NCBI RefSeq assembly: GCF_000423625.1
Contig: NZ_AUII01000027.1
Location: 1-61,569 of the forward strand
Direction: 5' to 3'
DNA length: 61,569 nt
Source of the DNA: Pseudonocardia asaccharolytica DSM 44247 = NBRC 16224
Lineage (GTDB): Bacteria; Actinomycetota; Actinomycetes; Mycobacteriales; Pseudonocardiaceae
Positions 27,072 to 36,441 of the stretch are shown one piece after another. The notes below the pieces were generated by a model. That model saw only the letters and a program-made list of their open reading frames with translations, searched no databases and was not told the DNA's origin. The first letter of the stretch is position 1, and the number at the start of each line of letters is the position of its first letter. The position numbers and the translations under genes were made by a program.

Positions 27072-28799
27072 TCACCGCGGCCTGACGTCGCGGCCCGGCC
27101 GCAGTGGCGAGTCCGGATCGAGCCCCAGCGCGGCCACCGCGGCCGCGACGTCGGAATGCACCCGGCCCTCGGCGCGCAGCCGTTCGAGATAGCCGGCGCG
27201 GGCCAGCACATCGGCGACGGGCCCGCGGACCGCGGCCAGGTGCAGCTGGACGCCGGCCTCCCGCAGCTCCCCGTCCAGCTCCGAGATCGCCTCGCTGCCC
27301 GTGTAGTCGATCCACGGTGTGGAGCTGGCGTCCAGCACGACGGCGCGCAGCGCGGTCCGCTCCGCGGTCGCCTCGGTGATCGTGTCGGCCACCGACCGGC
27401 TGTTCGCGAAATACAGCGGCGCGTCGAGGCGGAACAGTGCCACCGCCGGGTCGGTCAGCGCGTCGTCGTGGCGGTCGAGGTTGCGGAAACGCGCGGTCCC
27501 CGGTAGGCGCCCGAGCTCCGGGAAGTGGGGCCGCACCGACTGACGCAGGAAGACCACGAGGCTCACGGCGACCCCGACGCCGAGGCCCTGGGCGGCCCCC
27601 AGCAGCAGCGTGGCGAGGAACGTCGCGGCCAGCGCGACCAGGTCGCTGCGGCGGACCCGGGCGATGGCGATCGCGCCGCGGACGTCGACCAGCGACGCGA
27701 CGGCCACGATGATGATCGCGGCGAGGGCGACCTTGGGCATCAGGGCGAGCAGCGGGGTGATCGTCACCAGGGCCACCGCGATCAGCGCTGCTGCCAGCAC
27801 ACCCGACATCGGGGTCCGCGCCCCGGCCCCGAAGTTGACCGCGCCGCGGGAGAACCCCGCGGCGACGCTGAACCCGCGGACGAACCCCGCGGCGAGGTTG
27901 GCCGCACCGACCGCGACGAGCTCCCCGTTCGGGTTGACGCGGGTGCGGGTCCGCCGGGCGAACGCGGTCGCCGTGCTGATCGATTCGAGGTAGGAGACGA
28001 GTGCGAGGGCCGCGGCCGAGGGCAGCAGCGCCTGGACGTCCGACAGTGCCAGCGACGGCAACACAGGCACGGGCAGGCCTGCGGGCACCTCGCCGAGGAC
28101 CGCCACGTTCCCCGACAGCCCCGGCAGCAGGACGACGAGCGCCGCCGCGGTCACCACGATCAGCGGCCCGGGCGCCCTCGGCGCGACGCGCCGCAGCAGC
28201 AGTAACGCACCGACGGCACCGACGCCCACGACCAGCGTGAGCGGCTTGGTCTCGCCGAGCCGGGGGACCAGGCCGCTGAGGGTGGCCAGCAGGTTGGTCG
28301 AGCCGCCACCCCCGGTGATGCCGAGCAGATCCTTGAGCTGGCTGGCGGCGATGGTCAACGCGGCCGCGGTGGTGAAGCCGCTGATCACGGGCACCGAGAT
28401 GAAGCTGACCAGCGCGCCGAGCCGCAGCGCCCCGGCGCCGAGCTGGAGCGCGCCGGTGAGCGCCGCGAGCAGGCCGGCGAGCGCGACGTAGCGCGTCTCG
28501 TCGCCGCCGGCCAGCGGGGCGACGGCGGCGGCGACCAGCAGGGAGTCGATCGCGACCGGGGCCACCGACGAGTAGTTGCTCGTGCCCAGCAGGGCGTAGA
28601 CGATCAGCGAGGCCAGCGCCGCGTAGAGCCCGGTGATGGGCGGCAGGCCGGCGAGCGCGGCGTAGGCCATCGACTGCGGGATGAGCAGCACGCCGACGGT
28701 CGCCCCGGCCCGGGCGTCGGCGGCCAGCTGCGAGCGGTCGTAACCGCGCAGCCAGCGGAGGAACGGCAGGGCGCTCGACGCCGCGCTCGGGGCTTTCAC
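27072..28799 (-). CDS. SulP family anion (sulfate/bicarbonate) transporter
   Basis: 575 residues. The N-terminal signature is GATVGVLLIPQSMAYA, followed by about ten more hydrophobic segments and a C-terminal STAS domain (about 440-555: VALFRLDAPLYFANS, VVLDASSTPWIDYTG). The GTG at 28799 is chosen because a TACTAT hexamer lies 7 bases upstream, which suggests a leaderless transcript; the frame is open further upstream. The transported anion is not readable from sequence. Thioredoxin is encoded 97 bases upstream on the same strand. Confidence 0.9.
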   Translation of the reverse strand: MKAPSAASSALPFLRWLRGYDRSQLAADARAGATVGVLLIPQSMAYAALAGLPPITGLYAALASLIVYALLGTSNYSSVAPVAIDSLLVAAAVAPLAGGDETRYVALAGLLAALTGALQLGAGALRLGALVSFISVPVISGFTTAAALTIAASQLKDLLGITGGGGSTNLLATLSGLVPRLGETKPLTLVVGVGAVGALLLLRRVAPRAPGPLIVVTAAALVVLLPGLSGNVAVLGEVPAGLPVPVLPSLALSDVQALLPSAAALALVSYLESISTATAFARRTRTRVNPNGELVAVGAANLAAGFVRGFSVAAGFSRGAVNFGAGARTPMSGVLAAALIAVALVTITPLLALMPKVALAAIIIVAVASLVDVRGAIAIARVRRSDLVALAATFLATLLLGAAQGLGVGVAVSLVVFLRQSVRPHFPELGRLPGTARFRNLDRHDDALTDPAVALFRLDAPLYFANSRSVADTITEATAERTALRAVVLDASSTPWIDYTGSEAISELDGELREAGVQLHLAAVRGPVADVLARAGYLERLRAEGRVHSDVAAAVAALGLDPDSPLRPGRDVRPR

Positions 28800-28806
28800 C
28801 GGCTTA

Positions 28807-28812
28807 ATAGTA
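28807..28812 (-). promoter_or_regulatory. Candidate -10 element of a leaderless promoter for SulP
   Basis: TACTAT on the minus strand fits TAnnnT and ends 7 bases before the GTG start codon, the geometry of leaderless actinobacterial promoters. No convincing -35 was found. Confidence 0.4.
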
Positions 28813-28896
28813 CGGACAATTGAACGGCGGGTCCCCCCCGACCGGGGGTGCCGGCGGGGGAACCGGGCCGCCCGTGCCACCCGCGGCGGGGCCGGC

Positions 28897-29250
28897 TCAA
28901 GGCAGGTGGGCGCCGATCTTGCGCAGGATCGTGGTGGGGTTGCGCGCCCCGCGGATCCGTTCGACGACGGTCCCCCCGGAGAACAGCAGCATCGCGGGAA
29001 TGCTCCAGATCCGGTAGCGGCGCGCCAGCGCCGGACTGGTGTCGACGTCGACGCTGACCACACGCAGCCGGCCGGGGTGCTCGGCCGCGATCGCGTCCAG
29101 GGTCGGGCCCAGCGTGCGGCACGGCCCGCACCATTCGGCGCCGAAGCGGACCAGCACGGGAGTCGGGCTCTCCAGGACCTCGCGGGCGAACTCGTCCTCG
29201 GTAACCGGCCGGACGGCCGCGACCGGGTGGTTCCTCGCCTCAGAGGTCAT
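28897..29250 (-). CDS. Thioredoxin-like protein
   Basis: 117 residues with the active-site motif WCGPC and the cis-proline strand (WSIPAMLLFSGG). AAGGAGACGAG precedes the ATG. It reduces protein disulfides or persulfides. It lies next to a SulP transporter and a CsoR/CstR-like palindrome. This suggests a role in sulfur or copper stress rather than being the general trxA, which normally neighbours trxB. Confidence 0.92.
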   Translation of the reverse strand: MTSEARNHPVAAVRPVTEDEFAREVLESPTPVLVRFGAEWCGPCRTLGPTLDAIAAEHPGRLRVVSVDVDTSPALARRYRIWSIPAMLLFSGGTVVERIRGARNPTTILRKIGAHLP

Positions 29251-29262
29251 CTCGTCTCCTTG

Positions 29263-29278
29263 ATACTGGTAGGGGTAT
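29263..29278. promoter_or_regulatory. CsoR/CstR-like operator upstream of thioredoxin
   Basis: ATACTGGTAGGGGTAT fits the symmetric pattern ATACnnnTAnnnGTAT with a G-tract. This is the type of site bound by CsoR-family copper or persulfide sensors. It lies 13 bases before the thioredoxin start on one side and ahead of the SulP remnant on the other. No CsoR-family gene is in the window. Confidence 0.5.
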
Positions 29279-29356
29279 TCGACCTGCCCAAACCTTCACG
29301 GAGAGGCTGTTCATTCCGGTCGATCGTCGTGAGTAGCATCACTGCCTCGATCCAAA

Positions 29357-29594
29357 ATGTCCGGACCTTTATTCGAGTTTACCGGAGGTACGAGCCATCG
29401 TCGCGGACCTCGCCGAAACGCCTTCGTCCGCCGCTCCGACCGTGCCTCCCTGCGCTCGGACCTGACCGCGGGGCTGACCGTCGCCGTGATGCTCGTGCCG
29501 CAGAGCATGGCCTACACCCTGCTGGGCCCTACTGGTCGGCGCGGTGCAGATCCTGCGCGGCGAGCCCGCCTCCGACCTCACCACCGTCCTGTGA
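29357..29594 (+). pseudogene. Internally deleted second SulP transporter
   Basis: The N-terminal signature SDLTAGLTVAVMLVPQSMAYT is intact and similar to that of the SulP at 27072-28799. At about 29520 the reading shifts to LLVGAVQILRGEP, ASDLTTVL and stop, which looks like the very end of a transporter of this class. More than 450 codons are missing. A GGAGG at 29385-29389 marks a former ribosome site followed by a non-start codon. Confidence 0.75.
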
Positions 29595-29647
29595 CGGGCA
29601 AATCGGGCGGGGGCGGCAGCGGGAGCACCGCCGATCCGCGGTACGGC

Positions 29648-30493
29648 TTACTGCACGGCCGCCTTCTCGATCGTCACGGGCAGCAGGGGCTTGCCACCGC
29701 CGGGGACCGGATCCAGCGAACCGTCGTGACCGGCCTGTGCGATCCGATCGATCACCGCGAGCCCGTCGGCCGAGATCGAACCGAAGACCGCGTAGTTCGG
29801 CGGGAGCTGCGCGTCGCCGTAGATCATGAAGAACTGACTGCCGTTGGTGTCGGGACCGGCGTTCGCCATCGCCAGGAGGCCGCGGCCGTAGGTCAGCTCG
29901 GGGAAGGTCTCGTCGGCGAACGTGTAGCCGGGGCCACCCCCGCCGGTGCCCGTCGGGTCGCCGCACTGCAGGACCTGCAGCCCGGCCGACGTGGTGAGCC
30001 GGTGGCAGCCGGTGCCATCGAAGTAGCCCTGCTGGGCCAGGCTCACGAAGCTGTTCACCGTGCACGGGGCCAGCGCCCGGTCCAGCGTCAGCGGGATGGC
30101 GCCCGAGCTGGTCTCCAGCGTCACCGGCACCGTCCCCTGCGCGCTGATGTCCGCGGTGGCCGGCGGCTGCACCGGTCTGGCGGCATCGCCGCTCGCCGGG
30201 TAGGCACAGTTCACGGTGGCCGGCAGGGCGGTGGGCCTGGTGGGAAGCGGCGCGCTGTCGGTGGGGATCCGTTCCGGGGAGATGCCTGCGGCGGCCGGAT
30301 CGGTGGTGTCGGCGGAACCGCCCGATCCACCGAGCGTGGTCAGCAGCACGACGGCGACCACCACGACCACGACCACCGCCGCCGAGGTGATCATCGTGAT
30401 CTGCTTGCGCCGCTTGGCCTGCAGGGCGCGCCGCTCCTGCTGTCGCGCCAGCTTGCGCTTGGCGGCCTCCCGTCGCATCTGGTTCGTCGCCAC
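29648..30493 (-). CDS. Membrane-anchored cyclophilin-type peptidyl-prolyl isomerase
   Basis: 281 residues. A basic N-terminus, one transmembrane segment (about 33-53, a long Val run) and a Thr/Pro-rich linker place the cyclophilin domain (about 115-281) outside the membrane. Domain motifs are GCHRLTTSAGLQVLQCGDPTG, MANAGPDTNGSQFFM and FGSISADGLAVID. It corresponds in position to the actinobacterial gene beside rel (M. tuberculosis ppiB). The GTG start is at 30493. Confidence 0.92.
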   Translation of the reverse strand: MATNQMRREAAKRKLARQQERRALQAKRRKQITMITSAAVVVVVVVAVVLLTTLGGSGGSADTTDPAAAGISPERIPTDSAPLPTRPTALPATVNCAYPASGDAARPVQPPATADISAQGTVPVTLETSSGAIPLTLDRALAPCTVNSFVSLAQQGYFDGTGCHRLTTSAGLQVLQCGDPTGTGGGGPGYTFADETFPELTYGRGLLAMANAGPDTNGSQFFMIYGDAQLPPNYAVFGSISADGLAVIDRIAQAGHDGSLDPVPGGGKPLLPVTIEKAAVQ

Positions 30494-30568
30494 CGTTTGA
30501 CATCCTCCCGGCTCGCGTGCTTGCAGCGGAGCGTAGCGATCGCCACGCGACGGGACCTGCGGGGCTGG

Positions 30569-30871
30569 TCAGCCCACGCGGATCACCTCGCCGGTCACCG
30601 TGATCGGGACCCGGGGGAGCGGCTCGGGTGCGGGGCCGCCGACGACCGCGCCGTCGTCGATCCGGAACCGGCTGCCGTGGCAGAAGCAGTTGATCGTCCC
30701 GCCGGCCACGGAGTGGACCGTGCAGCCCTCGTGGGTGCAGGTCGCGCTGAACGCGACGAACGTGCCGGGTGTCGGCTGCGTGAGCACGACCCCCGGCCCG
30801 CGAAGGACCACGCCGCCGCCCACGGGGACCGCGGCCGTGCGGATCAGCGGGGCTGGATCGTCGCCGGTCAT
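30569..30871 (-). CDS. Small Rieske [2Fe-2S] protein
   Basis: 100 residues with the Rieske ligand boxes CTHEGC and CFCHGSRF. ATG 30871 has GGAGGTC at the right distance, unlike the in-frame start at 30904. There is no Tat signal or membrane anchor, so it is likely a soluble ferredoxin-type electron carrier. Its redox partner is not evident. Confidence 0.9.
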   Translation of the reverse strand: MTGDDPAPLIRTAAVPVGGGVVLRGPGVVLTQPTPGTFVAFSATCTHEGCTVHSVAGGTINCFCHGSRFRIDDGAVVGGPAPEPLPRVPITVTGEVIRVG

Positions 30872-30922
30872 CGATGACCTCCGGTCGGTGCGGGCCCGGG
30901 CCACGCACCCTACGCCGGGCCG

Positions 30923-31753
30923 CTACCAGTGCGCGGGGCGCGCGAGCGCAGCCGGCAGCCGGGTGGTGGCGTCGCCCCGGGCGGCATCGAGCTGGGCCTG
31001 GATGAGGAAGATGCTGCCGGTCAGATCGGCCCCACGCAGGTCCGTGTCGCGCAGGTCGGCCCCGATCAGGTCGGCGGATCGCAGGTCGGCGCCGGTGAGG
31101 ACGGCCGCGATGAGCAGGGCCCCGCGCAGGTCGGCGCCGCGCAGGTCGGCGCCGCGCAGATCGGCCCCGACGAGATCGGCCCGCCTGCGGTCCTTGCGGC
31201 CGTCGATCGTCGCCCGCGCGAGTTCGCTCGTGCCCAGCAGCAGGACGTTCACTCGCTCCCGGTGCGCTGCGACGTCCAGGTCCGCGAGGTCGCGGGCATC
31301 GCGGCGGGTGAGGTGTTCGATCTCGTCGAACGTCTCGCGCAGCTCGTCGTGGAGGGGCCGGGCCTGCGGCAACGTCAACGCCTCGGCCAGGTACCAGAGC
31401 AGCTCGTGGAGCTGGCGCACGAGCGGAAAGACGGCGAACATCTGCCGGGCCGTGTGCGGGGCGCGGCGCCAGTCCCGCCCGCCGAAGGTGAGCTGAGAGA
31501 CCTTCTGCCCGGCGCCGAAGCAGTCGTAGACCGTGCAGCCCGGAAAACCCTCCTGCCGCAGCCGGGAATGGATGCCGCAGCGAAAGTCCGCCCGCAGGTT
31601 GGGGCAGGGCCGGCCCGCGTCCTTGTCGATCGCGAAGTCGGCCGAGGCCGCGAAGGGTAGCGCGACGCAGCACAGCCCGAAACAGTTGGCGCAGTCCGCC
31701 CGCAGCTCACCGGAGCCCGCTTCGGCGGCTCGGGCCTCGGTCCTCGGTGACAC
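30923..31753 (-). CDS. Pentapeptide-repeat protein with Cys-rich N-terminal domain
   Basis: 276 residues if started at GTG 31753 (GGAAGG and GGGA upstream); ATG 31819 would add 22 residues. The N-terminal region carries DCANCFGLCC, a Cys at FRCGIH and CTVYDCFGAG, resembling metal-chelating cysteine clusters. A helical middle follows, and the C-terminal part has about 12 pentapeptide units (ADLRG type) forming a right-handed beta helix. No signal peptide is seen. DNA-gyrase protection is known for some pentapeptide proteins but is not established for this architecture. Confidence 0.8.
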   Translation of the reverse strand: MSPRTEARAAEAGSGELRADCANCFGLCCVALPFAASADFAIDKDAGRPCPNLRADFRCGIHSRLRQEGFPGCTVYDCFGAGQKVSQLTFGGRDWRRAPHTARQMFAVFPLVRQLHELLWYLAEALTLPQARPLHDELRETFDEIEHLTRRDARDLADLDVAAHRERVNVLLLGTSELARATIDGRKDRRRADLVGADLRGADLRGADLRGALLIAAVLTGADLRSADLIGADLRDTDLRGADLTGSIFLIQAQLDAARGDATTRLPAALARPAHW

Positions 31754-31868
31754 CGTACGGATCCCGCCTTCCAGATGGGTACCGGTCCGCCCTGATACTC
31801 GACGTGAGCCCGCCATCATCCCAGGGCCGGCCGCCGGGTGGGCGTCGCCGTCGGATTAGGCTGGCCAG

Positions 31869-32558
31869 GTGCTCGTCGCAGGATTTCCGGCCGGTGCCTT
31901 CCAGACCAACTGCTACGTCCTCGCCCGCGACGCCGGGGAGGCGTGCATCGTCGTCGACCCGGGTCAGGACGCCGTCGAGCCGCTGGAGGAGCTGCTCGCC
32001 GAGCATCGGCTGACCCCGGTCGCGGTGCTGCTCACCCACGGGCATTTCGACCACACCTTCTCCGTCGCGCCCGTGTGCGACGGCCACGACATGCCGGCCT
32101 GGATCCATCCCGACGACCGGGAGATGCTGGCCGACCCGCTGAAGGGGATCTCGGCGGATTCGGCGGCGTTCTTCGGCGGACGCCTGGAGCTGCGCGAGCC
32201 ACGTGAGGTGCGCCACCTCGACGACGGGTCGACCCTCTCGCTCGCCGGTCTCGAACTGCGCGTCGACCACACCCCCGGGCACACGCCCGGTTCCGTGGTG
32301 TTCTCGACGCCGACCGAGGAGGGCGTCGAGGTGGTCCTGGCGGGCGACACGCTGTTCGCGGGCTCGGTGGGCCGCACCGACCTGCCCGGCGGGTCGCACG
32401 AGCAGCTGCTGGCCAGCATCCGGGATCGGTTGCTCACCCGCGACGACTCGGCGTTCGTGTTGCCCGGGCACGGGCCGACCACGACCATCGGGCGGGAACG
32501 CGCGTCCAACCCGTTCCTGCAGGGGCTGTCCGCCCCTGCTCCGAGGCGCGGGCTGTGA
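31869..32558 (+). CDS. Metallo-beta-lactamase-fold hydrolase, glyoxalase II-like
   Basis: 229 residues. Zinc ligands are in [22 protein letters not shown] and LPGHGP. It sits between the cyclophilin and hisS, like Rv2581c of M. tuberculosis, and overlaps hisS by 4 bases. It probably hydrolyses thioesters such as lactoyl-thiol adducts; the thiol would be mycothiol in this group, by inference. It starts at GTG. Confidence 0.92.
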   Translation: MLVAGFPAGAFQTNCYVLARDAGEACIVVDPGQDAVEPLEELLAEHRLTPVAVLLTHGHFDHTFSVAPVCDGHDMPAWIHPDDREMLADPLKGISADSAAFFGGRLELREPREVRHLDDGSTLSLAGLELRVDHTPGHTPGSVVFSTPTEEGVEVVLAGDTLFAGSVGRTDLPGGSHEQLLASIRDRLLTRDDSAFVLPGHGPTTTIGRERASNPFLQGLSAPAPRRGL

Positions 32559-33835
32559 GCGCCGCGGTCGAGGAGTCCCGAGCCTTCGCCGCGCCGAAGG
32601 GGATCCCGGAGTACCTGCCCTCCGACGGTTTCGTCCGGGTCCGCGAGGCGCTGATCGCCGCGGCCGACCGCGCCGGCTACGGGCATATCGAGCTGCCCGT
32701 CTTCGAGGACACCGGGCTCTATGCGCGCGGCGTCGGCGAGTCCACCGACGTCGTCAGCAAGGAGATGTACACCTTCGCGGACCGCGGCGAACGCTCGGTG
32801 ACGCTGCGTCCGGAGGGCACGGCGGGCGTGGTCCGGTCGGTGATCGAGCACGGCCTCGACCGCGGCGGGCTGCCGGTGAAGCTGCGCTACGCGGGGCCGT
32901 TCTTCCGCTACGAGCGCCCGCAGGCCGGACGTTACCGGCAGCTGCAGCAGGTCGGGATCGAGGCCATCGGCGTGGACGACCCGGCGCTGGACGCCGAGGT
33001 CATCGCCGTCGCCGACGAGGGGTTCCGCGCGCTGGGCCTGACCGGGTACCGCCTCGAACTGACCTCGCTGGGCGACGCCGAATGCCGTCCCGCCTACCGC
33101 GAGCGGTTGCAGGCCTTCCTCGCGCAGCTGCCGCTCGACGAGCCGACCCGGCGCCGGGCCGAGATCAACCCGCTGCGGGTGCTCGACGACAAGCGACCCG
33201 AGATGCGAGCCATGCTGGCCGGCGCGCCGCTGCTGGTCGACCACCTCTCGGCGGCCTCGGCCGCCCACTACACCGAGGTCCGGCGGCATCTCGACGACCT
33301 GGGCGTCGCGTATGTGGAGAACCCGCGGATGGTGCGCGGGCTCGACTACTACACGAAGACGACCTTCGAGTTCGTGCACGACGGGCTCGGCGCTCAGTCG
33401 GGGATCGGCGGCGGCGGGCGTTACGACGGGCTGATGGCCGTGCTCGGCGGGCAGCCGCTCTCGGGCATCGGGTTCGGCATCGGGGTCGACCGGACCCTGC
33501 TGGCCTGCCGAGCCGAGGGGCTCCCGATCGACGACGCGCCGCGGGTCGAGGTGTTCGGGGTGCCGCTGGGCGAGGCGGCACGCCGCAGGCTGGTCGTGCT
33601 CGCCGCGCGGCTGCGGGCCGTCGGGGTGCGGGTCGACCTCGCCTACGGCGGGCGCGGGCTCAAGGGCGCGATGAAGTCGGCCGACCGGTCCGGCGCCCGG
33701 TATGCGCTGGTCCTCGGCGATCGCGACCTCGAGGCCGGCGCCGTCGCGATCAAGAACCTCGGCTCGGGGGAGCAGCGCACGGTGCCGCTCGACGACGCCG
33801 TCGACGAGCTGGTCGGGCGGCTCGCCTCACCATGA
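32555..33835 (+). CDS. hisS: Histidyl-tRNA synthetase
   Basis: 426 residues, class II synthetase. Motif 2 is [19 protein letters not shown], the histidine loops are [13 protein letters not shown] and [11 protein letters not shown], and motif 3 is [12 protein letters not shown]-terminal anticodon-binding domain follows (about 335-426). The N-terminal [11 protein letters not shown] is normal. The GTG start overlaps the preceding hydrolase stop. Confidence 0.97.
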   Translation: MSAAVEESRAFAAPKGIPEYLPSDGFVRVREALIAAADRAGYGHIELPVFEDTGLYARGVGESTDVVSKEMYTFADRGERSVTLRPEGTAGVVRSVIEHGLDRGGLPVKLRYAGPFFRYERPQAGRYRQLQQVGIEAIGVDDPALDAEVIAVADEGFRALGLTGYRLELTSLGDAECRPAYRERLQAFLAQLPLDEPTRRRAEINPLRVLDDKRPEMRAMLAGAPLLVDHLSAASAAHYTEVRRHLDDLGVAYVENPRMVRGLDYYTKTTFEFVHDGLGAQSGIGGGGRYDGLMAVLGGQPLSGIGFGIGVDRTLLACRAEGLPIDDAPRVEVFGVPLGEAARRRLVVLAARLRAVGVRVDLAYGGRGLKGAMKSADRSGARYALVLGDRDLEAGAVAIKNLGSGEQRTVPLDDAVDELVGRLASP

Positions 33836-34401
33836 GCCGGGCCGATCGGGAGCGCTGGGACGCCCGGCACGCCGCGCTGGATCCCGGCACGCCCGCGCCC
33901 CCGGCGGCGCTGGGCGGGCGGCTCGACCTGCTGCCGCCCGGTGGCCGGGCTCTGGAGCTGGCGTGCGGCCGGGGCGTGGTCGCGGTGTGGCTGGCCCGGC
34001 ACGGGTTCGCCGTCGAGGCCGTCGACGTCTCCGGCGCGGGCCTGGACGCGGGCGCGCGGCTGGCGGAACGCCACGGGGTCGCGGTGACCTGGATCGAGGC
34101 CGATCTGGACGACGGCATTCCCGAGGGTTGCCGGGGTCCCTACGACCTGGTGGTGTGCCAGCGGTTCCGCGACCCGCGGCTCTATCCGGCGATGGCCGCG
34201 CTGCTCCGGCCGGGCGGGCTGCTGGCGGTCACGGTGCTGTCGCAGGTCGGGGACGGTTCCGGGCCGTTCCGTGCCGCTCCGGGCGAGCTGGTCACCGCCT
34301 TCGCCGGGCTGGAGGTGCTGGTGGACGCCGAGGGCGACGGCGAGGCGCATCTGGTCGCGCGCCATGGCGAGGCCGCGCTCGCCCCAGCGCCCCCCCGTTG
34401 A
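33832..34401 (+). CDS. SAM-dependent methyltransferase (class I)
   Basis: 189 residues. Motif I is [16 protein letters not shown]; the acidic loop AVDVSGAG, the YDLVVCQRF strand and [13 protein letters not shown] follow. The ATG overlaps the hisS stop (ATGA), so it is translated with hisS. The substrate is unknown; it resembles small tellurite-resistance/thiopurine-type methyltransferases. Confidence 0.85.
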   Translation: MSRADRERWDARHAALDPGTPAPPAALGGRLDLLPPGGRALELACGRGVVAVWLARHGFAVEAVDVSGAGLDAGARLAERHGVAVTWIEADLDDGIPEGCRGPYDLVVCQRFRDPRLYPAMAALLRPGGLLAVTVLSQVGDGSGPFRAAPGELVTAFAGLEVLVDAEGDGEAHLVARHGEAALAPAPPR

Positions 34402-34427
34402 GGCCCACCCCGCCGATGAGGCGCCGA

Positions 34428-35759
34428 TCACTGTGCGGGTGAGCCGCCGGGCCGCCGCGCGGTGTGTACCCACGGCCGCTCCCGCACGGCGACGGCCGCG
34501 GCCAGTGCCGTGGTGATCGGCACCGACGCGACGAGGCCGATGCTGCCGACCAGCGTCCGCACGATCTCGGTCGCCACGTCCTGGGTGGTCAGCGCCTGGC
34601 CGATCGAGCGCCCGGAGACGCTGAACAGCAGAAGCAACGGCAGCGCCGCGCCCGCGTAGGCCAGGACCAGCGTGTTCACCGCGGAGGAGACGTGGTCGCG
34701 GCCGATCCGCATCGCGGCGCCGTACAGTTCGCGGGCACCCAGTCCCGGGTTGGCGGCGCGCAGTTCCCACACCGCGCTGGTCTGGGTGATCGTGACGTCG
34801 TCGAGCACACCCAGCGCGCCGATGACGACCCCCGCGAGCAGCAGCCCGCGCGCGTCGACCGCGGCGTCGAGGGTGGCGATGAGGCTGGCGGTCTGGTCGT
34901 CGAGCCCGGTGAGCCGGGCGGCAGCGGAGAAACCGGCCCCGAGCAGCCCGATCAGCCCGAGCGAGAACACCGTCCCGAGGACTGCCGTGGAGGTCCGGGC
35001 GGACGGGCCGTGCGCCAGGTACAGCACCAGGAACATGATCAGACACGAGCCGACGATGGCCACGGCGAGCGGGTCGCTGCCGCTGAGGATCGCGGGCAGC
35101 ACGAACCACAGCAGCACGACGAAGCTCAGCCCGAGCCCGACGAGCGCGGCGAGCCCACGCCAGCGTCCCAGCAGCAGCACGGCGCCCGCGAACAGCGCGG
35201 CGAGCCAGATCAGCGCGGCGCCGCGCTGGAAGTCGGCGACCCGGTAGGAGCTCGGGTCGAGCGGGTCGGCACCCGACCAGGCCAGCACGATCTCGTCGCC
35301 GACGGCGAACCGCGGCGTGGCCGGCTCGATCGGGACGAGCTGCACGAGGTCGCGCCCGGGCAGCGGGCCATCCTCCATCCGGACGACGAGCCCCAGGCAG
35401 CCGCCGTCGCCGGAGCCGCGGACGCAGTCGGCCCGTTGCGCCGCGACGACCTCGGCGTTGATCGGCTGCTCGATGCCGGTCCCGGCGACGGCGGGCGGGT
35501 TCGCCGGCGGGTACAGCGCCACCAGCCCGACCAGGGTCGCGAGCGCGCACGGGACGAGCAGCGCCGCGATCAGCATCCGGACCCGGCGTCCGGCCGGGGC
35601 CGCGGGCCGGCGCCCGTGGCCGTGGCCGTGCCCGATGACGGGCAAGGTGGCCGGCCCGCCCGGCGCGGGCGCCGCCCGAGATCGGCGCCCGCGGTGCCGG
35701 TGACGGCCGTCGGCGCTGCCCCGGGCAGGAACCGGGGGCTCGGGGGGAGCCACTCCCAT
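34428..35759 (-). CDS. YibE/F-like integral membrane protein
   Basis: 443 residues. An N-terminal proline- and basic-rich region with an HGHGHG run precedes helix 1 (about 58-80). An extracytoplasmic OB-like segment (AEVVAAQRADCV, FAVGDEIVLAW) follows, then about seven helices containing the YibE/F signature GALGVLDDVTITQTSAVWEL. ATG 35759 has AGGA just upstream. The function of the family is not established; transport has been suggested. It is downstream of gluconokinase across a perfect palindrome. Confidence 0.85.
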   Translation of the reverse strand: MGVAPPEPPVPARGSADGRHRHRGRRSRAAPAPGGPATLPVIGHGHGHGRRPAAPAGRRVRMLIAALLVPCALATLVGLVALYPPANPPAVAGTGIEQPINAEVVAAQRADCVRGSGDGGCLGLVVRMEDGPLPGRDLVQLVPIEPATPRFAVGDEIVLAWSGADPLDPSSYRVADFQRGAALIWLAALFAGAVLLLGRWRGLAALVGLGLSFVVLLWFVLPAILSGSDPLAVAIVGSCLIMFLVLYLAHGPSARTSTAVLGTVFSLGLIGLLGAGFSAAARLTGLDDQTASLIATLDAAVDARGLLLAGVVIGALGVLDDVTITQTSAVWELRAANPGLGARELYGAAMRIGRDHVSSAVNTLVLAYAGAALPLLLLFSVSGRSIGQALTTQDVATEIVRTLVGSIGLVASVPITTALAAAVAVRERPWVHTARRPGGSPAQ

Positions 35760-35784
35760 ATCCTGCCAACGCCCGCCTCGACCG

Positions 35785-35833
35785 CAGCATGGTGGCTTTA
35801 CTCCGGTCGGACCGGAGTAAAGCCACCATGCTG
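35785..35833. terminator. Perfect 49-bp palindrome (24-bp arms, 1-base centre)
   Basis: Arm 35785-35808 is the exact reverse complement of 35810-35833 around the single base 35809. It contains GGTGGCTTTACTCC and its complement. It covers the last 12 codons of gluconokinase, including the stop at 35798-35800, and ends 26 bases before the YibE/F start. It is most likely a terminator or dispersed palindromic element that supplied the end of the gene. Confidence 0.7.
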
Positions 35834-36388
35834 GGGCTGGGTGGGGGACGGGTTCGAGCCGGACCACAGCATCCCCAGCACTTGACCGACCGCGGCGGCG
35901 GGGTCGCGGTGCGCGGGCACGGCGATACCCGGTTCGTCCGGCTGCAGCGGCTCGAGGGCCGCGAGCTGGCTCGCGAGGAGCGAGGCGGGCATGTAGTGGC
36001 CGCGGCGGCGCCGCAGGCGTTCGGCCAGCACGTCGCGCTCGGCGACCAGATGCACGAACCAGACCGAAGGGTGGCCCTCGCGCAGCAGGTCGCGGTAGCT
36101 GCGTTTGAGCGCGGAGCAGGTGACGACTCCGCTGCGACCGGCGGCTTCCTGGTCGCCGATCCAGCCCGCGATCCGCCGCAGCCACGGCCGGCGGTCGTCG
36201 TCGGACAACGGCTGACCGGCGGCCATCTTGCGCCGGCTGGCCTCGGGGTGCAGGTCGTCACCCTCCAGCGACACCCAGCCGGTGCGCCGGGCCAGCTCCG
36301 CCGCCACCGTCGTCTTGCCGACGCCGGATACCCCCATCACCACCGCGATCGTCTGCCGTCGGACGCCCATCCGCCCACTCTCGCCCAT
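35798..36388 (-). CDS. gntK: Gluconokinase
   Basis: 196 residues. Walker A is [15 protein letters not shown], with the gluconokinase features [44 protein letters not shown] and an RRRRGHYM lid. It phosphorylates gluconate to 6-phosphogluconate. The last residues ([10 protein letters not shown]) are encoded inside the 49-bp palindrome, giving a tail unlike the usual family end. ATG 36388 is used; M7 at 36370 is an alternative. It is divergent from aspS. Confidence 0.92.
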   Translation of the reverse strand: MGESGRMGVRRQTIAVVMGVSGVGKTTVAAELARRTGWVSLEGDDLHPEASRRKMAAGQPLSDDDRRPWLRRIAGWIGDQEAAGRSGVVTCSALKRSYRDLLREGHPSVWFVHLVAERDVLAERLRRRRGHYMPASLLASQLAALEPLQPDEPGIAVPAHRDPAAAVGQVLGMLWSGSNPSPTQPQHGGFTPVRPE

Positions 36389-36441
36389 GGTGGGGAAGGC
36401 TGCTGGCCGGGTGCCGGGGGGATCCGGATAGCCTCTTTCGC

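Noticed and set aside
24614..27211. 865-codon minus-strand open frame across rel
   Set aside because: Antisense shadow; rel carries clear HD, synthetase, TGS and ACT motifs.
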